A stretch of DNA of 33,072 bases from Pseudonocardia terrae (GCF_021343995.1 NZ_JAJTTE010000067.1:1-33072); one strand, 5' to 3'; counted from the first letter of the stretch, positions 23,224 through 31,111 are shown. Numbers and translations are program-made. The notes: generated from the letters alone by a model not told the origin.

Positions 23224-23996
23224 AGCTCGCCGGTCTCCAGCAGCGTCTTCAGGTCGGCGAGGAGCCGCGGCCAGCCCTGCGCCACCATCTCGGCGACCCG
23301 GCTGCCGGGGTCGAAGTCCGCGTGCACGACCGTCAGCCTGACGACGTCGCCCTCCGGCTCGATCTCGAAGGCCACGCGCGAGCGGCGCTCGGCCGCGATG
23401 CGGGCGAGGGTCTCCTCGTCGATCCCCGCGGCCGCCGCCCACTCCGGTGTGAAGGTGTGCCAGGTGTAGGCGAGCCGGCGCGGCGGGTCCGCCTCCAGCA
23501 CGACCTGCTCGGGGTCGACGGTCTCGCGGCCGTTCTCCTCCCAGACCATCGGGGCGCCCTTGCGCCATTCGGTCCGGAAGGCCACGCCCCAGTACCGGCG
23601 GGTGAAGGCCGGGTCGGTGAGGGCCTCCCAGAGGCGTTCGGGCGTGGTCCGCACGTAGGTGGTGTAGGTGAACTCGGTCGGTGACACGGGTGCTCCCTCC
23701 AGCGCCTCCCGCAGGTCGGACAGCGCCCGCACGCGCTCGCGGGCGTACCGGCCGATCCAGCGCTCGGCGATCAGGTCGATGGGTGCGGCGTCGAGGTGGT
23801 GCAGCTTCTCGCGCCCCTGGCGCCGGGTCGTGACGAGACCGGCGGCCTCCAGCACCGCGAGGTGCTTGGTCACCGCCTGCCGGCTCATGTCGAGCCCCGC
23901 GCACAGCTCGCGCAGGGTCTGCCCGTTGCGCAGCCGCAGGCGGTCCAGGAGCGCACGGCGGTGCGGATCGGCGAGCGCGCGGAACACCTCGTCCAT
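23220..23996 (-). CDS. ArsR-type HTH fused to an SRPBCC (AHSA1) domain
   Basis: This 258-residue fusion has a winged HTH of the ArsR type at about 1-90 (FRALADPHRRALLDRLRLRNGQ, LDMSRQAVTKHLAVLEAAGLV). It is followed by an AHSA1-like SRPBCC ligand-binding domain at about 105-258 (YTTYVRTTPERLWEALTDPAFTRRYWG, ending GWPRLLADLKTLLETGEL). The SRPBCC part may sense a hydrophobic ligand for the HTH; such fusions are common in actinobacteria but ligands are mostly unknown. No metal-binding cysteine motif of classical ArsR is seen. ATG 23996 is fixed by GAGGAGGTGG just upstream. A very strong promoter with four operator half-sites precedes it, implying autorepression. Confidence 0.87.
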   Translation of the reverse strand: MDEVFRALADPHRRALLDRLRLRNGQTLRELCAGLDMSRQAVTKHLAVLEAAGLVTTRRQGREKLHHLDAAPIDLIAERWIGRYARERVRALSDLREALEGAPVSPTEFTYTTYVRTTPERLWEALTDPAFTRRYWGVAFRTEWRKGAPMVWEENGRETVDPEQVVLEADPPRRLAYTWHTFTPEWAAAAGIDEETLARIAAERRSRVAFEIEPEGDVVRLTVVHADFDPGSRVAEMVAQGWPRLLADLKTLLETGEL

Positions 23997-24009
23997 CCCC
24001 ACCTCCTCG

Positions 24010-24058
24010 GGCAACCCGGAGGTTGCCTTTTATAGGCAACCAAGCGGTTGCCTGTCAA
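24010..24058 (-). promoter_or_regulatory. ArsR-SRPBCC promoter with four-half-site operator
   Basis: On the minus strand TTGACA (24058-24053) and TATAAA (24034-24029) are 18 bp apart, near consensus. Four exact 7-bp half-sites cover it: GGCAACC 24010-24016, GGTTGCC 24021-24027, GGCAACC 24035-24041, GGTTGCC 24046-24052, spaced 4, 7 and 4 nt. The middle pair flanks the -10. Confidence 0.85.
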
Positions 24059-24065
24059 GGATGAA

Positions 24066-24096
24066 GAAGGGGCGGACCCCGCGGGCCCGCCCCTTC
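24066..24096 (-). terminator. Terminator of the luciferase-like monooxygenase gene
   Basis: Perfect 10-bp arms GAAGGGGCGG (24066-24075) and CCGCCCCTTC (24087-24096) with an 11-nt loop, 11 bp beyond the gene's stop. It also insulates the ArsR promoter. Confidence 0.75.
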
Positions 24097-24107
24097 GACG
24101 ACGCCGG

Positions 24108-25283
24108 TCAGCCCTTCTCGGCCAGCTCCTTCTCGTACTTCGCGGTCATGTGGTCGACGGCCGCGAGCTGGGTCGCGGCGTGCTCCTCACGGGTGTCGAG
24201 CGCCCGCTTCTTCGCCGCGAGCGTGCTCTCGGCCTGGCCCTGGAAGTGCGGGAAGACCTGCTGGGCGATGAGCTCGTAGGAGCGCTTGGTGGCCTCCGGG
24301 TTGGCCCAGTCGTGCCCCATCAGCAGCATGCAGCCGAAACCGCCGTTGCTCTGGTCCCACAGCCGCTGGACCTGCGCGCGGGCGTCCTCGACGGTGCCGA
24401 TCGCGCCGATCCCGGCTTCGTTGACGAAGTCGATCATGCCCTTGATGTCCGTCGAGTCGCCGACGTCCATCTGCGGGAAGGCGGCGACCTTCTGGAAGTA
24501 GTTGAACCAGGGCACGATGCCGAACTCGACGTCGCGGTACGCCTGTTCCTTGGTCTCGGCGATGTGCATCAGCCCGACGAGCCGCCAGCCCGAGCGGTCC
24601 GGCGTCGGCTGGCCGAAGTGCGCGGCCCGCTCCTCGACGACGCTCCAGTGGTGGGCCAGGGCGTCGAACCCGTCCTGGGTGAGCGTGGCGCCGATGGACA
24701 GCAGTCCGGTGCCGTGCCGGCCGGCGAGCCGCGGGCCGGTGGGCGAGGCGACCGCGGCGACGGCGATGTCGAAGCGCGGGTCGGTGAAGGGGCGCAGCTG
24801 CAGCTGGGCGTCGATCAGGTTGTGGGTCTTCGTCTGCTGCGTGACGGACTCGCCGGCGAGCAGCCGCATGATGATGTCGAGGTTGACGTCGAGCAGCTCG
24901 CGCGTGTCGGTCGGGTTGAGCCCGATCATCGCCGAGTCGGTGGGCAGCGAGCCCGGGCCGACGCCCAGCATCGTCCGGCCGCGGGTCAGGTGGTCGAGCA
25001 TGACCATGCGGTCCGCCACCCACAGCGGGTTGTGGTAGGCGATCGAGGTCACGCCCGTGCCGAGCTTGATGTTCCGGGTCCGCTCGGCCGCGGCCGCGAT
25101 GAAGATCTCCGGCGACGCGATGATCTCGCTGCCCGCGGAGTGGTGCTCGCCGATCCAGGCCTCGTCGTAGCCGAGCCGGTCGAGGTGCGTGACGAACTCG
25201 AGGTCGCGCTGCAGGGCGAGCGTCGGGTTCTGCCCGGGCACGTGGAAGGGGGCGAGGAAGGTGCCGAACCGCAGTCGGGTCAC
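24108..25283 (-). CDS. Luciferase-like (LLM class) flavin-dependent monooxygenase, LimB-like
   Basis: This 391-residue protein is a TIM-barrel bacterial-luciferase-family oxidoreductase. It starts RFGTFLAPFH and has WIGEHHSAGSEIIASPEIFIAA (EHH at 46-48), TRNIKLGTGV, NPLWVADRMVMLDHLTRGRTMLGVGPG and PRLAGRHGTGLLSIG. The length and these motifs resemble the limonene-monooxygenase-like subgroup, which uses reduced FMN from a separate reductase. Substrate cannot be deduced, and an F420-using relative is possible. GTG 25283 follows AGGAGC at good spacing, while the longer frame to 25370 is not protein-like. The gene has its own terminator. No flavin reductase lies next to it. A GGACACCCGT motif shared with the tetR promoter lies 110 bp upstream. 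Confidence 0.82.
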   Translation of the reverse strand: MTRLRFGTFLAPFHVPGQNPTLALQRDLEFVTHLDRLGYDEAWIGEHHSAGSEIIASPEIFIAAAAERTRNIKLGTGVTSIAYHNPLWVADRMVMLDHLTRGRTMLGVGPGSLPTDSAMIGLNPTDTRELLDVNLDIIMRLLAGESVTQQTKTHNLIDAQLQLRPFTDPRFDIAVAAVASPTGPRLAGRHGTGLLSIGATLTQDGFDALAHHWSVVEERAAHFGQPTPDRSGWRLVGLMHIAETKEQAYRDVEFGIVPWFNYFQKVAAFPQMDVGDSTDIKGMIDFVNEAGIGAIGTVEDARAQVQRLWDQSNGGFGCMLLMGHDWANPEATKRSYELIAQQVFPHFQGQAESTLAAKKRALDTREEHAATQLAAVDHMTAKYEKELAEKG

Positions 25284-25619
25284 GGGTTGCTCCTGATCGT
25301 CGTCGATCCTCACTGCTCGCACCGCGCAGGGAGGCGCGGGGAGGGGCACCGCCATCGTGGGGCGCGCCACCTGCCGCGCCGTGTCCGAAAACGGGACACC
25401 CGTGGGTCACCCGAGCAGCGGCAGCCCCCTTGACCAGCTTCGCGACCCGGTTGCGCGGGCCGACCACGCTCACGGCGCAGTACTCGATCTCCTGCGACGG
25501 GGGTCGCGGCGAGGGTCTCCAGGTACTCGCGTAGACGCGTCCGCTGGGCGGCGGCGGGCATGTCGGCCACGAACACGTCGTCCGATCCCCGGCGCGCTCG
25601 CGCAGCCGGGGTCCGGCCG
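25284..25619. other. 336-bp region with remnants of an unidentified minus-strand gene
   Basis: No intact gene. On the minus strand, protein-like sequence DDVFVADMPAAAQRTRLREY runs from about 25583, and after a frameshift near 25503 continues as QEIEYCAVSVVGPRNRVAKL to about 25440. I do not recognise the family. A palindrome GTGTCC-N7-GGACAC lies at 25381-25399, adjoining GGACACCCGT (25394-25403). Promoter elements for the monooxygenase gene were not clear. Confidence 0.5.
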
Positions 25620-25879
25620 GTGCCGGCGCTGATCGCCGTCCGTGTCCGTCCGCCCTCGCGTCGCACCATCGAGGGGTTCCGCAACTGGGTCACGCGACTG
25701 CCGGAGATCCTCGGCGTCTCGTGACGACGGGGGCCGAGGACTTCCTCCTGCACGTCGCGGTGCCGGAGAAGCAGGCCCTGTACTCCCTGGTCATCGAGAC
25801 GCTCACCGAGCGCGCCGAGATCGCCGACGTGCGCACCTCGGTGGTCCACGAGCACATCGTGGGCGACGTCATAGCGTGA
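25620..25879 (+). pseudogene. Lrp/AsnC-family regulator fragment, frameshifted, HTH missing
   Basis: The frame from 25620 reads RVRPPSRRTIEGFRNWV-TRLPEILGVS and hits TGA at 25722-25724. Shifting by one base at that point gives VTTGAEDFLLHVAVPEKQAL and RAEIADVRTSVVHEHI, ending at 25877-25879. Together they form the ligand-binding RAM domain typical of Lrp/AsnC proteins. Loss of one G in the expected TCG-GTG would explain the break. The DNA-binding N-terminal half is absent upstream, so this is a decayed remnant rather than a simple sequencing error. Confidence 0.72.
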
Positions 25880-25890
25880 CCGACACGATG

Positions 25891-25931
25891 GACACCCGTT
25901 CCAGACGGGTGTCTTGATCACCTACTACTGT
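25891..25931 (+). promoter_or_regulatory. tetR promoter with palindromic operator
   Basis: A perfect 9-bp palindrome GACACCCGT-TCCAG-ACGGGTGTC (25891-25913) precedes a -10 candidate TACTGT (25926-25931), which ends 8 nt before the ATG at 25940. The palindrome covers the -35 zone, the usual place for TetR autorepression. It could alternatively serve as a terminator for the fragment upstream. Confidence 0.62.
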
Positions 25932-25939
25932 CGCCGCCC

Positions 25940-26530
25940 ATGGGACATCGCGAGGACCTGCTGGACGGCGCCGCCGACTGCCTGTACGAGAAGGGCTTCG
26001 GCCGGACGACCGCGCGGGACGTCGTCGCCGTCTCCGGCACGAACCTCGCCTCGATCGGCTACCACTTCGGCTCGAAGGAGGCCCTGCTCACCGAGGCCGC
26101 GGTGCGGGGTGCCGCGGACTGGGCCGAGGCCCTCGACCGCGCCCTCGCCCAGGTCGACCCGACCGCCTCCCCGGAGGAGCGGGTGGCGCAGACCTGGACC
26201 GCCGTGGTGGACCTGTTCACCCGCGAGCGACGGCTGTGGGTGACCTACGTCGAGTCCCTCGCCGAGTCGGCGCGCTCGCCGCGGCTGCACGACGCACTGG
26301 TGGGCGCGCAGCACCGGACCCGCGAGGAGCTGGCCTCGATGTTCCACGCGCTGCCCGACGACCCGGCCGAGGCCGACCACCGCACCCGGGTGCTCGGCGG
26401 CTTCTACCAGGCGCTGCTCACCGGGCTGATGGTGCAGTGGGTCGTCGACCCGGAGGCCGCCCCGACCGGCGCGGACGTGGCCGAGGCGATCGGGATGCTC
26501 GTCGGCTCGCCGGAGCTGGCCGCCCACTGA
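25940..26530 (+). CDS. TetR-family transcriptional regulator
   Basis: This 196-residue protein has an N-terminal HTH (residues 1-46: EDLLDGAADCLYEKGFGRTT, VVAVSGTNLASIGYHFGSKE) followed by an all-helical ligand domain with LGGFYQALLTGLMVQWVVDP near the C-terminus, as in TetR proteins with broad targets. ATG 25940 has no ribosome-binding site, but a -10 at leaderless distance. A palindrome over its promoter implies autoregulation. The half-site GGACACCCGT also occurs upstream of the luciferase-like gene, which may be a target. Tandem 13-bp repeats follow directly after its stop. Confidence 0.87.
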   Translation: MGHREDLLDGAADCLYEKGFGRTTARDVVAVSGTNLASIGYHFGSKEALLTEAAVRGAADWAEALDRALAQVDPTASPEERVAQTWTAVVDLFTRERRLWVTYVESLAESARSPRLHDALVGAQHRTREELASMFHALPDDPAEADHRTRVLGGFYQALLTGLMVQWVVDPEAAPTGADVAEAIGMLVGSPELAAH

Positions 26531-26581
26531 CGACGCCCACCGACGACGCCCACCGACGACGCCCACTGACGACGCCCATTG
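26528..26581 (+). repeat. 13-bp tandem repeat starting at the tetR stop codon
   Basis: Four units of (C/T)GACGACGCCCA(C/T) lie at 26528-26540, 26541-26553, 26554-26566 and 26567-26579. The first begins with the TGA stop; the unit's GCCCAC also ends the gene. Copies differ only at first and last bases. Confidence 0.88.
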
Positions 26582-26603
26582 AGCGGCATCACTGGTTACG
26601 GCC

Positions 26604-27050
26604 TCACCGGTCGCGCTGCGGCCGCCCGATCCCGAAGGCGTACAGGACCCCGAGCGCGGCGAGCGGCGGCAGCCCGGTCCACAGGAACCACGGGTAGAGC
26701 AGCTCGCCGGTGGTGATCGAGACGATTCCCCAGGCCACGAGGTTCACCACCGCGATCGTGGTGAAGATGATCGTGAGCACGCGCATCGCCGTGCCACCGC
26801 CGGTCTCGGAGAAGACGCGCCGGCGGGAGACGTCGGGCAGCCGCGCCGGGGCCGCCGGCAGGTCCCGGAGCAGGCGGGTCAGGTCGCCGCGGGTGCGCGC
26901 CTCCCAGACCTCCCGCGAGCGGGTGTCGTACTCGCCGAGGTCGATCAGGCCCTCGCCCTGCGCCCACTGCAGGTGCCGCGCCGCCCGGGCGCGGTCGGCG
27001 TCGGAGACACGGAGGTCCTCGGGGCGCACCGGCTCTGTCACTCCCTCCAT
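26604..27050 (-). CDS. DUF1707 membrane protein
   Basis: This 148-residue protein has an N-terminal DUF1707 domain (VRPEDLRVSDADRARAARHL, GLIDLGEYDTRSREVWEART, LTRLLRDLP at about 7-66). A linker and two transmembrane helices (about 88-110 and 118-138) follow. DUF1707 proteins are widespread in actinobacteria, some next to sensor or secretion genes, with no established activity. The start is ambiguous: ATG 27050 or GTG 27041 (VTEPVRPEDL), the latter having GGAGG only 2-4 nt upstream. Divergent from the uraD-like gene. Confidence 0.82.
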   Translation of the reverse strand: MEGVTEPVRPEDLRVSDADRARAARHLQWAQGEGLIDLGEYDTRSREVWEARTRGDLTRLLRDLPAAPARLPDVSRRRVFSETGGGTAMRVLTIIFTTIAVVNLVAWGIVSITTGELLYPWFLWTGLPPLAALGVLYAFGIGRPQRDR

Positions 27051-27118
27051 GGTGCCCGTCCGGGCGGTGTGACGGATCAGGGATCGCCCGGATGCGCGCT
27101 GCCCCGCATGCCGTGCGC

Positions 27119-27650
27119 ATGACGGGCCCCAGCTCCCCGGACCCCCGCCCCGCCTCCCCCGGCACGGCCGCCTTCGACCACCTCCCCCGGCCCGACGCCG
27201 TCGCCGCCCTGCTCACCGTGTGCTCCTCGCCTGCGTGGGCCGAGGCCGTGGCCGACGGCCGCCCCTACGACGATCTCGACGCCCTGCTCGCCGCGGCCGA
27301 CGCCGCGCTGGACCGGCTCGACGCGGCCGGGATCGGCGACGCCCTCGCCGGGCACCCACGCATCGGCGAGCGGGCCGTCCACTCGGCCACCTCCGCCCGC
27401 GAGCAGGCGGGGATGTCCGGGGCGTCGGACGAGGTCCGGGCCGCGATGGCCGAGGGCAACGCCGAGTACGAGCGCCGGTTCGGGCACGTCTACCTCGTGT
27501 GCGCCTCGGGTCGCAGCGCCGAGGAGCTGCTGGCCGTGCTGCGCGAGCGGCTCGGCAACTCCGCGGAGGAGGGAGGCCCGGCGCACCCGCGCGGAGCTTG
27601 CCGCGATCCACCGCCTGCGGCTCACCGGGCTCATCGTGCAGGATCGATGA
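27119..27650 (+). pseudogene. uraD: OHCU decarboxylase (UraD) with a C-terminal frameshift
   Basis: The enzyme converts OHCU to (S)-allantoin in the third step of urate oxidation. Recognisable motifs are FDHLPRPDAVAALLTVCSS, the conserved GHPRIGE (His79), SAREQAGMSG and YERRFGHVYLVCASGRS, then LGNSAEEE. After the codons GAG-GAG an extra G (in GGAGGAGGGAGG, about 27563-27574) shifts the frame. The downstream +1 frame restores the normal end RAELAAIHRLRLTGLIVQDR and stops at 27648-27650. As written, translation would run to 27655 with a nonsense tail. A homopolymer-type sequencing error is as likely as a real mutation, so the gene may be intact. ATG 27119 or 27092 may be the start. No uricase or HIU hydrolase gene is adjacent. 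Confidence 0.82.
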
Positions 27651-27651
27651 G

Positions 27652-29532
27652 GTGAGTACGGCACCCTCCGGCCATCCCGTCGCCCCCGTCCCCGAGCGGC
27701 TGTTCGCGGACGACCGCGAGCAGCGCTGGCGCGCCCGCTTCACCGCGGTCCGCATGTCCCGTCCGGCCTGGGCGCTCGACGCGCCGGACCGCAGCGTGTA
27801 CTCGTCGAACGCGAGCGGCACCACGCAGGTGCACACCTGGGACCGCGCCACGGGCCTGCACCGGCAGGTCACCGACCGGCCCGCCGGCACCCACTACGCC
27901 ACCCTGCCGCCCGACGGCGAGCACGTGTGGTGGTTCGCCGACACGGACGGCGACGAGTTCGGCCACTGGGTCGCCGAACCCTTCGCCGGCCTGCCTACCG
28001 GCGCGGAGCCCGCGAACCCGCTGCCCGGCGTCGAGGACGGCTACCCCGCGGGCCTCGACATCGGCCGGGAGCTGGTCGCCGCCGGCACGTCGACGGACGA
28101 GGGCACCACGATCTGGCTGCACCGCCGCGGCTCCGACGAGCCCGCCACCCCGGTCTACCGGCACGCCGAGGACGCCGGCGTCGGCGGCCTCTCCGAGGAC
28201 GAGACGCTGCTCGCGATCAGCCACTCCGAGCACGGCGACTCCCGGCACCCGGCACTGCGCGTCATGACGGTCGGCGGCGAGCTCGTCGCCGAGAAGTCCG
28301 ACGGCCCGGGCAAGGGCCTGAGCCCGATCGCCTTCGCGCCCGTGCGCGGCGACCAGCGGCTGCTCGTCGGGCACGAGCGCCGCGGCCGCGAGGAGCTGCT
28401 GATCTGGGACGTCGCCGCGGACACCGAGACCGAGCTCGACCTGGGCCTGCCCGGTGAGCTCGACGCGGACTTCTACCCGGACGCCTCGGCCCTGCTGATC
28501 TGGCACACCCACGCGGCGCGCACCCGGCTCCACCGCTACGACCTCGCCACCGGCGAGCTCACGGAGCTGGGCACCGCCCCGGGCTGCATCGCCTCGGCCG
28601 ACGTCCGGCCGGACGGGACGGTGGAGTACTCCAGCTCGTCGGCCGCCACCCCGTCGGCGGTGCGGGCGCTGCACCCGGACGGCACGGACCGCCGGCTGCT
28701 GACCCCGCCCGGCGAGCCCGCGCCCGAGTCCGTCCCGGTCGAGGACCTGTGGGTCGACGGGCCGGGCGGGAAGGTCCACGCACTCGTGGCCCGGCCTGCG
28801 CCCTCCGCCGACCACCCCGAAGGTCCCTACCCGGCGGTGTTCGCCCTGCACGGAGGCCCGCACGCCGCCGACGAGGACCGGTTCTCCGCCGCCCGCGCCG
28901 CCTGGGTGGACGCCGGGTTCGCCGTGGTCGAGGTCAACTACCGCGGCTCGACCGGGTACGGCTCGGCCTGGCGGGACGCGATCGAGGGCCGGCCGGGCCT
29001 GACGGAGCTCGAGGACGTCGCGGCGGTGTACGACGCCGTGGTGGCCGCCGGGCTCGCCGACCCGGCGCGCACGGTCGTCGAGGGCTGGTCGTGGGGCGGT
29101 TACCTGGCGCTGCTCGCCGCGGGCACCCAGCCCGAGCGGTGGGCCGGGGCGATCGGCGGGGTGCCGGTGGCCGACTACCTCGCCGCCTACGCCGACGAGA
29201 TGGAGCAGCTGCGCGCCTTCGACCGTGCCCTGTTCGGCGGGTCGCCCGAGGAGGTGCCGGACCGCTACCGGAGCGCGTCGCCGCTCACCTACGTCGGCGA
29301 GGTGCGGGCGCCGGTGCTGGTGCTGGCCGGGGAGAACGACCCGCGCTGCCCGATCCGGCAGATCGACAACTACCTCGACGCGCTGCGTGAGCGCGCCGAC
29401 CTGCCCTACGAGGTCGCGCGGTTCGACGCCGGCCACGGCTCGCTCGTCGTCGCCGAGACGCTCCGGCACGTGGCCACGGAGATCGACTTCGCCCGCCGCG
29501 CGCTCGACAGGATCACAGTCGCGCGCACGTAG
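27652..29532 (+). CDS. S9-family prolyl oligopeptidase-like serine peptidase
   Basis: This 626-residue protein has a seven-bladed beta-propeller-like N-terminal region (about 40-370, repeated Asp-rich blades) and a C-terminal alpha/beta hydrolase peptidase domain. The catalytic triad is Ser480 in GWSWGGY, Asp563 in GENDPR and His595 in DAGHGS. The oxyanion region is ALHGGPH. No signal peptide, so cytoplasmic. It likely trims short peptides after acyl-aminoacyl or dipeptidyl sites; specificity is not readable. GTG 27652 lies 1 nt after the restored uraD stop, suggesting the two were cotranscribed. The frame extends upstream antisense/alternate to uraD, which is rejected. Confidence 0.9.
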   Translation: MSTAPSGHPVAPVPERLFADDREQRWRARFTAVRMSRPAWALDAPDRSVYSSNASGTTQVHTWDRATGLHRQVTDRPAGTHYATLPPDGEHVWWFADTDGDEFGHWVAEPFAGLPTGAEPANPLPGVEDGYPAGLDIGRELVAAGTSTDEGTTIWLHRRGSDEPATPVYRHAEDAGVGGLSEDETLLAISHSEHGDSRHPALRVMTVGGELVAEKSDGPGKGLSPIAFAPVRGDQRLLVGHERRGREELLIWDVAADTETELDLGLPGELDADFYPDASALLIWHTHAARTRLHRYDLATGELTELGTAPGCIASADVRPDGTVEYSSSSAATPSAVRALHPDGTDRRLLTPPGEPAPESVPVEDLWVDGPGGKVHALVARPAPSADHPEGPYPAVFALHGGPHAADEDRFSAARAAWVDAGFAVVEVNYRGSTGYGSAWRDAIEGRPGLTELEDVAAVYDAVVAAGLADPARTVVEGWSWGGYLALLAAGTQPERWAGAIGGVPVADYLAAYADEMEQLRAFDRALFGGSPEEVPDRYRSASPLTYVGEVRAPVLVLAGENDPRCPIRQIDNYLDALRERADLPYEVARFDAGHGSLVVAETLRHVATEIDFARRALDRITVART

Positions 29533-29606
29533 GCGTCATCCGCGTGTAGTGATCCGGTAACCCGCCGCCGCCACGATGGGGTCGAATCGGCAAGGAGGCG
29601 GTCACG

Positions 29607-30674
29607 GTGGCGCTCTGGCGCGTGCACGTGGAGCTGGAGGATCGGCCCGGCCGGCTCGGTGAGCTGGCGACCGTGGTCGGTCGTTCGGGGTGCAACATCC
29701 TCTGGCTGCACGTGGTGGGGGAACCGGCCGACGACGGGTCGGTCACGGACGAGCTGCTGGTCGAGGTCCCGGAGGGGATCGAGCCCGCGAGCATGGTGGC
29801 CGCGCTCGAACGGGCCGGGATCCCGTGCACCCTGCTCGTCCGGGCGGACGCGACCGAGCTGGCCGACACCGCCACCACGGCGCTGGCCCTGGCCCGGATG
29901 GTCGCGGCCGACCCGGGCAGCGCGCCCCGGGCCGTCGCCACGCTGCTGCGGGCACGGATCGTCGAGCCGGGCGCGGCCGCCCGGACCGGGCACGTCCATC
30001 CGCTGCGGGTCGGCACGGCGCAGGTGCACCTGGGCCGGACGTGGCCGTTCACCGCCACCGAGCTCTCCCGCGCCGCCGCGCTGCTCGAGCTCGCGGCGCA
30101 GCTCTCGCTCAGCGACCCGCCCTCGCGGAGCATCGCGCGGACGGACCCGGTCCTGCTGCTGGTCGACGGGTCGGAGGTGCGGGTGCGCATCGCCGGCCCG
30201 GCCGACCTCCCGCTGGTCGCGGCCCTGCACGCCCGCTGCTCGCCGGCGACGCGCAGCGCCCGGTTCCTCTCCGCCGCCCCGCGCCTCGACCCGGACGAGC
30301 TCGACGCGCTGGTGGGGACGCCGCACGCGGCGTCCGGCCACCCGGCGCAGCGCACGATCCTCGCGCTGACCCCGGACGGCGGCAGCGCCGTGGGGATGGT
30401 CACCGTCGAGCGCACGACGGCGGCAGCGGCCTCGTTCGCCGTGGTCGTGGAGGACGCCTGGCAGGACCGCGGGCTGGGCACCGCGCTGGTCCGCCGCGCG
30501 GCCGAGGCGGCCGCGGAGCAGGGCGGCGAGGAGCTGGTGGCCACCACGCCCATGCAGAACATGCAGGTGGTGAAGCTGCTGCGCCGGGCCGGGCTGCGGC
30601 CCACCGCGGAGATCACCGGCGGGATGCTGCACGTCCGCGCCCCGCTGAGCCGCGTCGTCACCCGGGTCGGCTGA
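29607..30674 (+). CDS. ACT-domain and GNAT-acetyltransferase fusion protein
   Basis: This 355-residue protein begins with an ACT-like small-molecule sensor (residues 1-75: ALWRVHVELEDRPGRLGELATVV, GCNILWLHV). A middle region of ~100 residues with no clear match follows, then a GNAT N-acetyltransferase domain (about 195-345: VRIAGPADLPLVAALHARCS, and the acetyl-CoA motif QDRGLGTALVRRAAEAAAEQG). The pairing suggests acetylation controlled by an amino acid or similar ligand, as in actinobacterial Pat-type protein acetyltransferases that carry regulatory domains. Substrate unknown. GTG 29607 follows AAGGAGG (29592-29598). Convergent with arsC. Confidence 0.83.
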   Translation: MALWRVHVELEDRPGRLGELATVVGRSGCNILWLHVVGEPADDGSVTDELLVEVPEGIEPASMVAALERAGIPCTLLVRADATELADTATTALALARMVAADPGSAPRAVATLLRARIVEPGAAARTGHVHPLRVGTAQVHLGRTWPFTATELSRAAALLELAAQLSLSDPPSRSIARTDPVLLLVDGSEVRVRIAGPADLPLVAALHARCSPATRSARFLSAAPRLDPDELDALVGTPHAASGHPAQRTILALTPDGGSAVGMVTVERTTAAAASFAVVVEDAWQDRGLGTALVRRAAEAAAEQGGEELVATTPMQNMQVVKLLRRAGLRPTAEITGGMLHVRAPLSRVVTRVG

Positions 30675-30692
30675 CCCGGCCGAACCGGGCTC

Positions 30693-30755
30693 AGGGCAGG
30701 TCGGCGCAGGTGGCGCACGGCACGGCAGGTCAGGACAGGTCAGAGCAGGTCGAGG
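30693..30755 (-). repeat. Degenerate GACCTG repeats at the 3' end of the arsC-like gene
   Basis: CAGGTC-type hexamers recur five times between the two convergent stops and at the arsC end (minus-strand reading GACCTGCTCTGACCTGTCC and further). They look like decayed tandem copies of the gene's last codons plus stop. Confidence 0.6.
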
Positions 30756-31105
30756 ACCTTCTCCGGCGGGCGTCCGACCACGGCCCGCTCGCCGACGACG
30801 ACGATCGGGCGCTCGATCAGGATCGGGTGGGCGGCCAGGGCGTCGAGCAGGGTGTCCCGGTCCGCGTCGGCGAGCCCGAGCTCCCCGTAGAGCTTCTCGC
30901 CGGTCCGCACGATCGCGCGCGGATCGTCCGTGCCGAGCTGCGCGAGCACCCGCTCCAGCGCGGCGCGGTCCGGCGAGTCGTCGAGGTAGCGCACGACGGC
31001 GGGATCCACGCCACGCTCGGTGAGCAGCGCGAGCGCACCGCGGCTCTTCGAGCAGCGTGGGTTGTGCCAGATCGTGACGGCGTCCTGAGGCCCGGCGTCG
31101 GTCAT
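30740..31105 (-). CDS. arsC: ArsC-family (glutaredoxin-type) arsenate reductase-like protein
   Basis: This 121-residue thioredoxin-fold protein has the ArsC signature TIWHNPRCSKSRGALALL with the active Cys18, and the later PILIERPIVVVGERAVVGRPPEKVLDLL containing the conserved arsenate-site Arg. It would reduce arsenate using glutathione/glutaredoxin or, in actinobacteria, possibly mycothiol or another thiol. No ars operon partner (transporter or metal ArsR) is adjacent, so it may be a general Spx/ArsC-like reductase. ATG 31105 is 23 bp from the divergent DCC gene, and both appear leaderless. Confidence 0.88.
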   Translation of the reverse strand: MTDAGPQDAVTIWHNPRCSKSRGALALLTERGVDPAVVRYLDDSPDRAALERVLAQLGTDDPRAIVRTGEKLYGELGLADADRDTLLDALAAHPILIERPIVVVGERAVVGRPPEKVLDLL

Positions 31106-31111
31106 GCCCCG

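Noticed and set aside
24108..25283. Assigning the luciferase-like gene to limonene degradation
   Set aside because: Family resemblance only; no epoxide hydrolase or other terpene genes lie nearby.
30740..31105. An arsenic-resistance operon around the ArsC-like gene
   Set aside because: No arsenite transporter or metal-sensing ArsR is adjacent; the ArsR-SRPBCC regulator is 7 kb away and lacks metal cysteines.
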